DNA of 64,000 bases from Flavobacteriaceae bacterium (GTDB lineage: Bacteria > Bacteroidota > Bacteroidia > Flavobacteriales > Flavobacteriaceae): assembly GCA_030726725.1 (NCBI GenBank), contig JANRDC010000004.1, positions 1 through 64,000 of the forward strand, given 5' to 3'. Below, in pieces: positions 1-7,903 of the stretch; the stretch's first letter is position 1, and the number at the start of each line of letters is the position of its first letter. The notes under the pieces were generated by a model, which searched no databases, was not told where the DNA came from, and saw only the letters and a program-made list of their open reading frames with translations. A program made the position numbers and the translations under genes.

Positions 1-4
1 TAAT

Positions 5-21
5 CCTATCAACTTTGTAGG
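5..21. promoter_or_regulatory. Candidate Rrf2 operator (inverted repeat)
   Basis: The sequence CCTATCAACTTTGTAGG forms an imperfect palindrome, CCTAnnAAcTTnnTAGG, about 45 bp upstream of the Rrf2-family gene. It lies just upstream of that gene's likely -7 box. Rrf2 regulators bind short palindromes and often regulate themselves, so this is a reasonable autoregulatory operator. The assignment is inference from one copy. The left window edge hides what lies upstream. Confidence 0.35.
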
Positions 22-46
22 AATTATAGAAAATAAGAAATTGATC

Positions 47-54
47 TATATTTG
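47..54 (+). promoter_or_regulatory. Bacteroidota-type -7 box for the Rrf2 gene
   Basis: TATATTTG matches the Bacteroidota -7 consensus TAnnTTTG exactly. Transcription would start near position 61. That places the GTG at 54 (the ORF-track start) inside the promoter and leaves the ATG at 66 as the usable start. No well-spaced TTG -33 element is visible; the nearest TTTG is at 14-17. Confidence 0.42.
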
Positions 55-65
55 TGAAAAAAAGA

Positions 66-524
66 ATGATCTCTCACAAGTGCAAATACGCCATCAGGGC
101 ACTTATTGACATCGCTGCCCAGGCGGATCCGCTCAAACCGGTGATGTCCTCAGAGATTGCTACACGGCAACACATTCCCAAAAAGTTTTTGGAAACCATA
201 CTCAGAGACTTGCGCAACAGTAGGTTACTCAATTCCAGAAGGGGTAGTGCTGGGGGGTATACTTTGTTAAAACCCGCTTCAGCCATAACCACGACTGAGA
301 TCATTAGAATCATTGATGGGCCTATTGCCCTGTTGCCTTGTGTTTCTTTGAATTACTACGCTTCTTGTGAAGGTTGTGATGAAAGCACTTGTCAGATCAA
401 AGGTGTATTTGAACAAGTCAGGGACCAAACGCTGGGTATTTTAAACCAGACCACCCTGGCAGATCTAAGAGATCAATATCTTTCAAATCAACCTCAGTCA
501 CCCACGGATAAAATTATTGGGTGA
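66..524 (+). CDS. Rrf2-family transcriptional regulator
   Basis: A winged-helix regulator of 152 aa in the Rrf2 family, which includes IscR, NsrR and CymR. The N-terminus (ISHKCKYAIRALIDIA) is the family's usual first helix, followed by a wing ending in RRGSAGGYTL. Cysteines at about 92, 101, 104 and 109 (LPC...CEGCDESTC) resemble the three-cysteine [Fe-S] ligand set of IscR, so a redox or sulfur/iron signal is plausible. I chose ATG 66 over GTG 54 because family members begin this way and because a perfect -7 promoter box covers the GTG. A palindrome upstream may be its operator. The target regulon is unknown. The next protein gene is a TSUP permease, a family that includes sulfite and sulfonate exporters, but a tRNA and its terminator separate the two. 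Confidence 0.85.
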   Translation: MISHKCKYAIRALIDIAAQADPLKPVMSSEIATRQHIPKKFLETILRDLRNSRLLNSRRGSAGGYTLLKPASAITTTEIIRIIDGPIALLPCVSLNYYASCEGCDESTCQIKGVFEQVRDQTLGILNQTTLADLRDQYLSNQPQSPTDKIIG

Positions 525-528
525 TTTG

Positions 529-560
529 TTGTGTGACTGTTAAAATCATTACTATATTTG
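529..560 (+). promoter_or_regulatory. Promoter of tRNA-Ser (TTG-N21-TATATTTG)
   Basis: A TTG at 529-531 and a perfect TATATTTG -7 box at 553-560 are separated by 21 bp, as expected for the Bacteroidota primary sigma factor. The predicted start is only a few bases before the mature tRNA end at 571. Confidence 0.6.
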
Positions 561-570
561 CCTCCGCTAA

Positions 571-655
571 GGAGAAATGGCAGAGTGGTCGAATGCGGCA
601 GTCTTGAAAACTGTTGAGGGTCACACCTCCGGGGGTTCGAATCCCTCTTTCTCCG
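571..655 (+). tRNA. tRNA-Ser (anticodon UGA)
   Basis: An 85-nt cloverleaf with a perfect 7-bp acceptor stem (GGAGAAA with TTTCTCC) and discriminator G. The anticodon stem GCAGT/ACTGT encloses the loop CTTGAAA with anticodon TGA at 605-607. A long variable arm, typical of tRNA-Ser, follows, then a T-arm with GGTTCGAATCC. CCA is not encoded; the next bases are CTC. It reads UCA and other UCN codons. It has its own promoter and terminator. Confidence 0.96.
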
Positions 656-660
656 CTCTA

Positions 661-689
661 AAACCCACAACTCGGTTGTGGGTTTTTTT
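661..689 (+). terminator. Intrinsic terminator after tRNA-Ser
   Basis: A perfect 11-bp stem, AAACCCACAAC and GTTGTGGGTTT, encloses a TCG loop and is followed by a run of T. It isolates the tRNA transcript from the TSUP gene. Confidence 0.88.
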
Positions 690-707
690 ATTTCAAGATT
701 TTCCTGC

Positions 708-738
708 TTGATGACCACATAAAAATAGCCTAATTTTA
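708..738 (+). promoter_or_regulatory. Candidate promoter of the TSUP permease gene
   Basis: TTG at 708-710, a 20-bp spacer and TAATTTTA (7 of 8 matches to TAnnTTTG) at 731-738. The box ends only five bases before the ATG at 744, so the transcript would be leaderless or nearly so. Confidence 0.35.
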
Positions 739-743
739 CACCC

Positions 744-1505
744 ATGGATATTTGGATTCAGTACGCCATTTTAATCGCTGTAGGTTTTGTCGTAGGATTT
801 ATCAATACGGTGGCAGGTGGAGCTTCATTGTTATCTCTCCCCATGTTTATATTTATGGGCTTGCCTCCAGCGGTGGCCAATGGTACCAACCGCGTAGCTA
901 TTCTGGTCCAAACCGCTGTCGGAGCTGCTGGTTTTAAAAGCAAGGGCGTAGGCAACTTTCCTTTCAATCTTTATCTGGGTTTATCTGCCATGGTTGGCGC
1001 TGTGATTGGCGCACAAATCTCTTTGGATATCAAAGGTGAGACCTTTAACAAGGTATTGGTGGTGATTATGTTTGCTGTTGTTGCCTTGATGGTGTTTAAA
1101 CCAAAAGCGAAAACACAAGATGTAGTGGAGCGATTGACAGGTAAACACCTTTGGTTATCCATTGTTGCTTTTTTCTTTATCGGTATTTACGGAGGATTTA
1201 TCAATGCTGGAATCGGCTTTGTGATCATGCTTTTTTTAAACTATGTCAATAGACTCAGCTTGGTGAAAACCAATGCCACTAAAGTATCTGTCGTATTTTT
1301 TTACACGATTGCAGCCTTAGCTGTTTTTGTGATCAACGATAAAGTGAACTGGACTATGGGCCTGGTACACGCCATCGGGAATGCCAGTGGCGCTTGGGTT
1401 TCAGCCCGGTACTCTGTGAAAAAGGGAGATGGATATATCCGTGCATTTTTGGTGGTTATGGTCATCGCCATGTCCATAAAATTGTGGTTTACAACTTATG
1501 ATTAA
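744..1505 (+). CDS. TSUP (TauE/SafE) family membrane permease
   Basis: A polytopic inner-membrane protein of 253 aa in the sulfite-exporter TauE/SafE (TSUP) family. The family signature is visible in the first half: the first helix ends in GFINTVAGGASLLSLP and is followed by a second conserved block with PPAVANGTNRVAILVQ. The two-halved repeat of hydrophobic segments is normal for the family, as is the length. Members move small anions such as sulfite, sulfoacetate or sulfolactate, but the substrate cannot be deduced here. The stop overlaps the ATG of the nitroreductase gene, so the two are probably co-transcribed. A weak -7 box lies directly before the start. Confidence 0.85.
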   Translation: MDIWIQYAILIAVGFVVGFINTVAGGASLLSLPMFIFMGLPPAVANGTNRVAILVQTAVGAAGFKSKGVGNFPFNLYLGLSAMVGAVIGAQISLDIKGETFNKVLVVIMFAVVALMVFKPKAKTQDVVERLTGKHLWLSIVAFFFIGIYGGFINAGIGFVIMLFLNYVNRLSLVKTNATKVSVVFFYTIAALAVFVINDKVNWTMGLVHAIGNASGAWVSARYSVKKGDGYIRAFLVVMVIAMSIKLWFTTYD

Positions 1506-2151
1506 CAGCTTACCTATGGAATTGATCGAACAGTTATCTTGGCGTTATGCCACCAAAAAATTTGATGATCAGCGATTGCTTAGCGCTGAACAAATAGAAG
1601 TAATTCAGCAATCATTTGGATTGACGGCAACTTCATACGGTTTACAACCGCTAAAATTGGTGGTTGTTCAAGACAAAGCGATACAAGAACAGTTGGTGGC
1701 TCATTCTTTTGGTCAGAAACAGGTGGGACAAGCCAGTGCGGTTTTGGTGATCTGCGTAGAGCAAGTGGTCGATGCGGCTTTTGTCGAAAATTACTTTGAT
1801 CGTGTGCAGCAGGTCAGAAATACACCTGCTGAGGTATTGGCCCCATTTAGGAAGCACCTTTTGGAAAATTTTGTCACCAAACCAAAGGAGGATTTGCAGT
1901 TGTGGGCGAGTAAACAAGCTTATATCGCTTTGGGTAACCTGCTCACCACATGTGCGATTCATCGAATAGATTCTTGTCCTATGGAGGGATTTAGTCCCCA
2001 GGGATACGACGAGGTACTTGGTTTAACCAGTAGAGGCTTAACCGCGACTTTGGTGATGCCTATCGGTTACCGCGCATCCGATGATTTTATGGCATCCTTA
2101 GCTAAGGTGAGAAGGCCAATTTCTGAGGTGATCATTGAGATCAAAGGGTAA
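1498..2151 (+). CDS. NAD(P)H-dependent nitroreductase family protein
   Basis: A 217-aa FMN-dependent oxidoreductase of the nitroreductase (NfsB-like) fold, probably cytoplasmic and dimeric. The N-terminal WRYATKKFD is the characteristic phosphate-binding segment of FMN nitroreductases, and TSYGLQPLKLVVV is the next conserved strand-turn. The C-terminal part (CPMEGFSPQGYDEVLG, then VMPIGYRA) also fits the family. The ATG at 1498 overlaps the TSUP stop by 8 bp. A second ATG at 1516 gives the more usual start MELIEQLSWRYATKK, so the true start is uncertain. The physiological substrate is unknown. The stop codon directly abuts that of convergent ribB(A). Confidence 0.87.
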   Translation: MINSLPMELIEQLSWRYATKKFDDQRLLSAEQIEVIQQSFGLTATSYGLQPLKLVVVQDKAIQEQLVAHSFGQKQVGQASAVLVICVEQVVDAAFVENYFDRVQQVRNTPAEVLAPFRKHLLENFVTKPKEDLQLWASKQAYIALGNLLTTCAIHRIDSCPMEGFSPQGYDEVLGLTSRGLTATLVMPIGYRASDDFMASLAKVRRPISEVIIEIKG

Positions 2152-3273
2152 TTAGTACGCCTGGTAAGCGACAATTTCCAATCCGTATCCAATCATACCT
2201 ACGCGCTTTACCTGAGTGGCGTTGGAGAGCAATTTGATTTTATTGATGTTGAGGTCGTGTAAAATTTGCGCACCCACACCAAAATCTTTGGCATCCATTT
2301 CTACAGGAGGTGCCTGATAGATTTCCTTGCTTTGGTTTTCTTTGACGATTTGAAGTCTGGAGAGCATTCCCAAATGATTGATGTCTTGGTTGATAAAAAC
2401 CACGGCAGCAGATTCTTCCTGGGCGACAGCCTGGAAAATACGCTCCATAATTTGGTTTTGATCTTGGGTCAACGAACTCAATAAATCATTGTGGATCTGG
2501 GTAGGGCTGATTTTGGTCAATACAGGAACTCCTTTTTTCCAGCTTCCTTTGGTTAAGGCTAGGTGAATTTGTTGATTGGTTGTTTGCTTGTAGGCGCGCA
2601 ACCTGAATGAACCAAATCTAGTTTGAACGGGAAAGTCCATCTTTTTCTCAATCAAGCTGTCGTGTTCCATACGGTATTTCACCAAATCTTCTATGGACAC
2701 AATTTTTAATTGAAAATTTTTGGCCACCTCGATCAATTGGGGGAGTCGAGCCATACTTCCATCTGCGTTCATGATCTCTACGATGACACCAGCTGGGGCA
2801 AATCCGGCCAATCGGGCAAAATCTATAGCTGCTTCGGTGTGTCCTGTTCTGCGCAAAACACCACCTTCTTTAGCGATCAGCGGGAATATATGTCCAGGCC
2901 TGCTTAAATGGTGGGGCTGGGTCTCTTCCTTGGTCAATGCAGTGATTGTTTTTGCGCGGTCAGCTGCAGAAATTCCAGTGGTAACTCCGTGGCCTTTTAG
3001 GTCTACAGATACGGTAAAAGCCGTTTCCAAGGGATCGGTGTTGTGGCTGACCATGCGTTCTAAACCCAATTGTCTGCAGCGTCCCTCAGTGAGTGGTGCG
3101 CAGATCAATCCACGGCCATGAGTCGCCATAAAGTTGATCATTTCGGGCGTGACCGCCTCAGCAGCGGCTAAAAAGTCTCCCTCATTTTCGCGGTTTTCAT
3201 CATCGACAACGATGATTACCTTGCCTAGTTTGATATCCTCTATCGCGTCTTCAATTCGATCCAGTACACTCAT
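2152..3273 (-). CDS. ribB: 3,4-dihydroxy-2-butanone-4-phosphate synthase with a degenerate GTP cyclohydrolase II domain (RibBX-like)
   Basis: A 373-aa two-domain protein. Residues 1 to about 205 form an intact RibB domain, with the acidic metal-binding loop DDENRENEGD (24-33), the block PGHIFPL and RRTGHTEAAIDF. It converts ribulose 5-phosphate to the four-carbon riboflavin precursor. The C-terminal half has RibA-like ends (TRFGSFRLRAY, DFGVGAQIL) but contains no cysteine at all. It therefore lacks the three zinc-binding cysteines of GTP cyclohydrolase II, and the GTP-contacting RxxGRG block reads INQDINHLG. I infer that only RibB activity remains, as in the RibBX proteins described in Shewanella. 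ATG 3273 forms an ATGA overlap with the lptF/G-like stop and is preferred to the upstream ATG at 3294. It is the last gene of the ftsK-lolA-lptF cluster. Confidence 0.9.
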   Translation of the reverse strand: MSVLDRIEDAIEDIKLGKVIIVVDDENRENEGDFLAAAEAVTPEMINFMATHGRGLICAPLTEGRCRQLGLERMVSHNTDPLETAFTVSVDLKGHGVTTGISAADRAKTITALTKEETQPHHLSRPGHIFPLIAKEGGVLRRTGHTEAAIDFARLAGFAPAGVIVEIMNADGSMARLPQLIEVAKNFQLKIVSIEDLVKYRMEHDSLIEKKMDFPVQTRFGSFRLRAYKQTTNQQIHLALTKGSWKKGVPVLTKISPTQIHNDLLSSLTQDQNQIMERIFQAVAQEESAAVVFINQDINHLGMLSRLQIVKENQSKEIYQAPPVEMDAKDFGVGAQILHDLNINKIKLLSNATQVKRVGMIGYGLEIVAYQAY

Positions 3274-4754
3274 GTTGTCTTTTGTTTGATCCATTTATTC
3301 CACCATTGTTCCATGCGCCCAATTACAGGTCCCATACTGAGTAAACCCTGATCGTGGGTCGCTCGATAAGTCAAAAACACACCTAAAGGAAGCATGATCA
3401 TCGTAGGTATCCAAGCCCCCAAATACGGGTGAATATTTCCTTCTTTAGCGTAGTTGTAGGTAAATACTCCTAAGAAATAATAGGTTAAAAACAGAACTAC
3501 AGCAATGATTAACGGCAACCCAAGCCCGCCTTTTCTGATGATGGCCCCCAAAGGAGCACCCACAAAGAACAGGACGATACAAGAGAGGGCCAAGGCGTAT
3601 TTTTTGTGCAATTCAAGAATATGTGCTTGGTATACTTTATACCTAAAGTACATTTCTTCCTTTTTGTTTTGTATCGTGGTCAGCGCGTTGGTGATGTTGT
3701 TTTGCGCCACTCCGTATAAATGCACTTGCTTATAGTCGTCTAGCCTAGTGAGTAATTCTTGCATATTGGCCACAGGAGTCTCTGATTTAGTTGTGTCGAT
3801 TGCGCTGGCTAATGACTCTGCGGTTTGGGCTTGAGGATTTAAGTAGGTGAGGGGTGCGCCCAAACGACCCCTGATATTATTGGTCAAGGCTTCAACCATC
3901 AATTGGTTGTTTTGATGAATGGAGTCTATATCGTTTTGCAAGCGAAATATATTCTTCATTTTTTCGGAATTCACATCGATGGTTTCGTCTAAGTCTACAT
4001 TGTACAACTCAGATAAATCGATGAGCAAACGGTAGGTTTCAAATTTTGCCTGAGCCCAAGGGTGTTTTTTGTTTTGCTCAAGTCCTTTGGTTTGGATGTT
4101 TTCGTAATACACACCATCGTGCAACAAGAGCTGGATGTGATTGCTTTGTGGATCGTTGATAAACTCACCGGTATTGGCCTTGATCAACACATTGTTTCTG
4201 CCGGTTTTATCCTTTTTATGAATGGTTACAGCACGAAGCATTCGGTCATCTTCTCCGTATTTGTCAGCTACGTGAATGTTCATTCCAGTTCCTTCAAAAT
4301 CATTAAACAACCCTTCTGCTATAGCTACAGCAGGCTTTACTTTGGCGATGTTTTTCTGAAGACTGTAGGACTTTTTCTTGGCTGCAGGAATTACTTCATT
4401 GGCGAAATAGAAGGTAAAAAGTCCCATAAAGGATACCAATACAATGAGACTGCGCATACTTCGCTGCAAAGAGATCCCCGAAGCTTTCATAGCCGCAAAT
4501 TCATAGTGTTCCGCAAAACTCCCAAAAGTTAATATCGAGGAAAGTAAAACCGTCAGGGGAAGTACCTTTTCCGTTAGATCGGGAATCATGTAAAAGATAA
4601 ATTTACCGATCACCAATAGATCTAGGCCCTTACCCGCTAGGTTGTCGATAAACAACCAGATCATTTGAAAAATGAAGATCCCCATCAAAATAATGAAGGA
4701 AGCCCCAAAATTCTGTAGGAACTGAGTAAAGATGTAACGGTCTAGACGTTTCAC
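3270..4754 (-). CDS. LptF/LptG-family permease (YjgP/YjgQ)
   Basis: A 494-aa inner-membrane permease of the LptF/LptG family, which with LptB extracts lipopolysaccharide and drives it toward the outer membrane. The N-terminus (LDRYIFTQFLQNFGASFIILMGIFIFQMIW) and the loop EFAAMKASGISLQRSMR are the conserved first helix and coupling region. Three more hydrophobic segments lie near the C-terminus (ALSCIVLFFVGAPLGAIIRKGGLG and following). The periplasmic region between the two membrane blocks is longer than in E. coli LptF or LptG (about 360 aa), as is common in Bacteroidota. The start is a GTG that overlaps the lolA-like stop (GTGA); the ribB start overlaps its own stop (ATGA). LptF cannot be distinguished from LptG here. 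Confidence 0.9.
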   Translation of the reverse strand: MKRLDRYIFTQFLQNFGASFIILMGIFIFQMIWLFIDNLAGKGLDLLVIGKFIFYMIPDLTEKVLPLTVLLSSILTFGSFAEHYEFAAMKASGISLQRSMRSLIVLVSFMGLFTFYFANEVIPAAKKKSYSLQKNIAKVKPAVAIAEGLFNDFEGTGMNIHVADKYGEDDRMLRAVTIHKKDKTGRNNVLIKANTGEFINDPQSNHIQLLLHDGVYYENIQTKGLEQNKKHPWAQAKFETYRLLIDLSELYNVDLDETIDVNSEKMKNIFRLQNDIDSIHQNNQLMVEALTNNIRGRLGAPLTYLNPQAQTAESLASAIDTTKSETPVANMQELLTRLDDYKQVHLYGVAQNNITNALTTIQNKKEEMYFRYKVYQAHILELHKKYALALSCIVLFFVGAPLGAIIRKGGLGLPLIIAVVLFLTYYFLGVFTYNYAKEGNIHPYLGAWIPTMIMLPLGVFLTYRATHDQGLLSMGPVIGRMEQWWNKWIKQKTT

Positions 4755-5392
4755 AATTCGCTGATGTAGTATCCTTTCTTGGTGTAATAGGCTTTGTCAA
4801 ATAAAAGCGCATTGGCTGGCAGCGTCTGATTTACCTTCCAGCTTTGAACGGTGAGTGTTGTTTTTGTGCCGTTTTTACCGGTTTGAATCACCTTGTAGAT
4901 CTCTAAGTTTTTTGAATCAATCCCCAATAAAATAGATTGTAAGGATGATTTGGTGGCAATAGGCGTTAGTTTGATGTATTGAATTTTGCGGTTGCCGACA
5001 GCTTGCTCAATATCCCATTTATAGGTGTACCCTTGTTTGTAAAATTGAATCAAATCTTGTGGGGAAAGTTCAGAGGCATCCGATTTTTGGGGTGGTTCAA
5101 CCGTGACTTCTTCATTCTCATCAACAATGGTATATACCTTTTTTCCATCAAAAATCTGAATGGCTCCCATCATTTCAAATCGGTAATTCTTCCCTTTTAA
5201 GGTGAGTTTACCCGTGGTTTTTTGTTGTACTCCTGCGTCTTTATTGTCTAAAACGTAATCGAAAGCGATCTGTATATTTTGGTGTGACAGCACTTTTTGC
5301 GACAAGCGATCGAGCAATGCTTTGGATGGGTCTTGTGCATACATGAGCCCGGATACAGTCAGTGTAATGATGAGTGACCAGAAATATTTCAT
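4751..5392 (-). CDS. LolA-like outer-membrane lipoprotein carrier protein
   Basis: A 213-aa exported protein. It begins with a signal peptide (KYFWSLIITLTVSGLMYAQ, cleavage after the AQ) followed by a LolA-type half-barrel sequence. Recognisable parts are KGKNYRFEMMGAIQIFDGKKVYTIVDENEEVTV and a later YTYKWDI segment. LolA-fold proteins carry lipoproteins or other acyl cargo through the periplasm. Identity to proteobacterial LolA is low, so exact cargo is not certain. It starts 5 bp after ftsK and overlaps the permease gene by 4 bp. The order ftsK-lolA-lptF/G makes a joint envelope role likely. Confidence 0.8.
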   Translation of the reverse strand: MKYFWSLIITLTVSGLMYAQDPSKALLDRLSQKVLSHQNIQIAFDYVLDNKDAGVQQKTTGKLTLKGKNYRFEMMGAIQIFDGKKVYTIVDENEEVTVEPPQKSDASELSPQDLIQFYKQGYTYKWDIEQAVGNRKIQYIKLTPIATKSSLQSILLGIDSKNLEIYKVIQTGKNGTKTTLTVQSWKVNQTLPANALLFDKAYYTKKGYYISEL

Positions 5393-5397
5393 ATCGT

Positions 5398-7833
5398 CTA
5401 ATTATTATTAAAGAACTGCTCTAAGGCTTGCATGTCGCGTATAAGTACTTGACGGGCTTTGCTGCCTTCAAATGGCCCAACGACACCTGCAGCTTCTAAC
5501 TGATCGATCAATCTACCCGCCCTGTTGTATCCCAACTTTAGTTTTCGTTGAATCAAGGAGGCAGAACCTTGTTGAGCGATCACCAAAACCTCTGCTGCTT
5601 CTCTAAACAAGGGGTCGCGTTCACCTAGATCAGACATGTCTAAACTGGATTCTTCACCTACGTATTCGGGAAGAAGATGCGCATGGGCATAAGCGCGTTG
5701 TGCTCCGATAAAGTCTGTCAGTTTTTGAATCTCTGGAGTGTCGACAAAGGCACACTGGATGCGCGTCACGTCATTTCCTTGGGTGAAAAGCATATCTCCA
5801 CGTCCGATCAATTGATCCGCACCCTGGGTGTCTAAAATAGTACGGGAGTCAATTTTTGAGGTCACCCTAAAAGCCAATCGTGCGGGGAAGTTAGCTTTGA
5901 TGATACCTGTAATTACATTTACAGAGGGCCTTTGAGTGGCAATGATCAAGTGGATACCAATGGCTCGGGCCAATTGGGCCAAACGGGCAATAGGCGTCTC
6001 TACTTCTTTACCAGCCGTCATGATCAGGTCTGCAAACTCATCGATCACCAACACGATGTAGGGTAAAAACTGATGACCATCATTGGGATTTAACTTGCGC
6101 GACTTGAACTTTTCATTGTATTCTTTAATGTTGCGCACCATCGCTAACTTCAGCATCTCATAGCGCTGATCCATTTCAATACACAGAGAATTTAAGGTGT
6201 GTATTACTTTGGTATTGTCTGTGATGATGGCATCAGCAGAGTCGGGTAGTTTGGCTAAAAAGTGTCGTTCGATTTTATTGTACAAAGTCAATTCTACTTT
6301 TTTGGGGTCCACCAAAACAAACTTGACTTCTGCTGGATGTTTCTTGTACAACAAAGAGGTTAAAACAGCATTCAACCCAACAGATTTACCCTGGCCAGTA
6401 GCTCCAGCCATTAACATGTGCGGCATTTTGGCTAAATCAACGACAAAAGTTTCATTGCTGATGGTTTTCCCGAAAGCGATAGGCAACTCCATTTCAGCTT
6501 TTTGAAACTTCGTTGAAGCGATCACAGACCTCATGGAAACCACTGATGGATTTTTATTGGGTACCTCAATACCGATAGTTCCCTTTCCTGGAATAGGTGC
6601 AATAATCCGAATACCTAATGCTGAGAGCGATAAAGCAATATCATCCTCCAAGTTTTTTATTTTAGAAATGCGAATACCCGCCTCTGGGACGATTTCGTAT
6701 AGGGTTACTGTTGGACCGATCGTTGCTTTGATTTGGGCAATGCCAATGCTGTAATTTTTTAGGGTGTCAACAATCTTATTCTTGTTCTCCTCTAATTCCT
6801 CTTCATTGATCGTAATACTTCCTGAGCTACCGTGAGCAGCCAACAATTCAATAGGAGGGAATTGATAATTGCTCAATTCTAGTGTGGGGTCAAAATCACC
6901 GAATTGATCTCTAAGTTGAGCCGCAAGATTGTCAGTTTCCTCTGTTTCTTGGGTGATTTCATTCAGCACTATAGATAGGTCTTCTTCTGGTGTAGCTGCA
7001 TCGCTGTTTGATTCTGTAGATAAATGTTCTGTCGCAGGTTTCCAGGACAAGGGTGTGGGAATAGTTTTCTCCAAGATAACTTCTTCGTGGGGATCATCTT
7101 CAAACGCTTCATCCGAATGATCATTACTCGACCATTCTTCATCGGTTGATTGATCGGTATCAACAGGAACAAGAGGCACAGAAACTCGATCCTCTTCAGG
7201 TTCGATCTGGGATGCTGTATCTTTTGGTGCTCGGGATTTTAAAAAACTAAATGCAGAAAACCAACGCGAAAATTGAACTTGATCAGGGTCAAATTGCAAA
7301 ACACGCACTGCAAAAATCATCAGCGCGCAAAGAAGAATTAAGCCTACGCCAGTACTTCCGGTGTAATCTTTTAACATCAAATTCATCTCATAGCCGACAA
7401 CACCACCCCATAAAGGCGCTGATGTGAATAAAAATCCAAATCCTATACTGAGAAAAAATACGGCATACAGTCCCCAAAACCACTGTGTCCAAAGCGAAAA
7501 CTTCTTGGAGGTAAACATCATGGCCCAACCTGAAATTCCCAATAAATAAGCCAAAATAAAGCTGCTGATTCCGAAACCTTGGTATAAAGCGTAATAGGCA
7601 ATAAGCGCACCGAACTTGCTCAAAGCATTTTGAGCGACAGTGCTTCGGTTCATCCAATCGGCCAGGATACTTTGATCTTGTTTCCAAGTATTTAAAAAGG
7701 AAACAAGTGCAATGGCCAATGCAACAGCAAGAACCATGGTGAAAAACCCAATGATTATTCGGTTTTTTCTAGAAACCGCAAATATATTTTTTTTGGAAAG
7801 GTCAGCTTTTGGCTTGGTTGATTTAGCGGCCAT
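5398..7833 (-). CDS. ftsK: DNA translocase FtsK/SpoIIIE family
   Basis: An 811-aa septal DNA translocase that clears chromosome ends during division. About four transmembrane segments (residues 25-190) are followed by an acidic low-complexity linker (about 200-310), the FtsK alpha/beta motor and a C-terminal winged-helix gamma domain. The motor contains Walker A GATGQGKS (about residue 475) and Walker B VLVIDEFADLIM. The gamma domain (VLVIAQQGSASLIQRKLKLGYNRAGRLIDQLE) reads polarising KOPS-like sites. The length is in the normal range for the phylum, and the linker is shorter than in E. coli. It is the first gene of the ftsK-lolA-lptF/G-ribB run. A weak TACTTTAG box lies upstream, but no convincing -33 element. 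Confidence 0.96.
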   Translation of the reverse strand: MAAKSTKPKADLSKKNIFAVSRKNRIIIGFFTMVLAVALAIALVSFLNTWKQDQSILADWMNRSTVAQNALSKFGALIAYYALYQGFGISSFILAYLLGISGWAMMFTSKKFSLWTQWFWGLYAVFFLSIGFGFLFTSAPLWGGVVGYEMNLMLKDYTGSTGVGLILLCALMIFAVRVLQFDPDQVQFSRWFSAFSFLKSRAPKDTASQIEPEEDRVSVPLVPVDTDQSTDEEWSSNDHSDEAFEDDPHEEVILEKTIPTPLSWKPATEHLSTESNSDAATPEEDLSIVLNEITQETEETDNLAAQLRDQFGDFDPTLELSNYQFPPIELLAAHGSSGSITINEEELEENKNKIVDTLKNYSIGIAQIKATIGPTVTLYEIVPEAGIRISKIKNLEDDIALSLSALGIRIIAPIPGKGTIGIEVPNKNPSVVSMRSVIASTKFQKAEMELPIAFGKTISNETFVVDLAKMPHMLMAGATGQGKSVGLNAVLTSLLYKKHPAEVKFVLVDPKKVELTLYNKIERHFLAKLPDSADAIITDNTKVIHTLNSLCIEMDQRYEMLKLAMVRNIKEYNEKFKSRKLNPNDGHQFLPYIVLVIDEFADLIMTAGKEVETPIARLAQLARAIGIHLIIATQRPSVNVITGIIKANFPARLAFRVTSKIDSRTILDTQGADQLIGRGDMLFTQGNDVTRIQCAFVDTPEIQKLTDFIGAQRAYAHAHLLPEYVGEESSLDMSDLGERDPLFREAAEVLVIAQQGSASLIQRKLKLGYNRAGRLIDQLEAAGVVGPFEGSKARQVLIRDMQALEQFFNNN

Positions 7834-7903
7834 AGTTAGTCAAAAATTCGGGTACTAAAGTACAAAAAAAACAGTGGGGCTTGGGCACCAAAACAAGGCA
7901 ATT

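Noticed and set aside
54-65. GTG 54 as the start of the Rrf2 gene
   Set aside because: It lies at the end of a perfect -7 box, and ATG 66 matches the usual family N-terminus.
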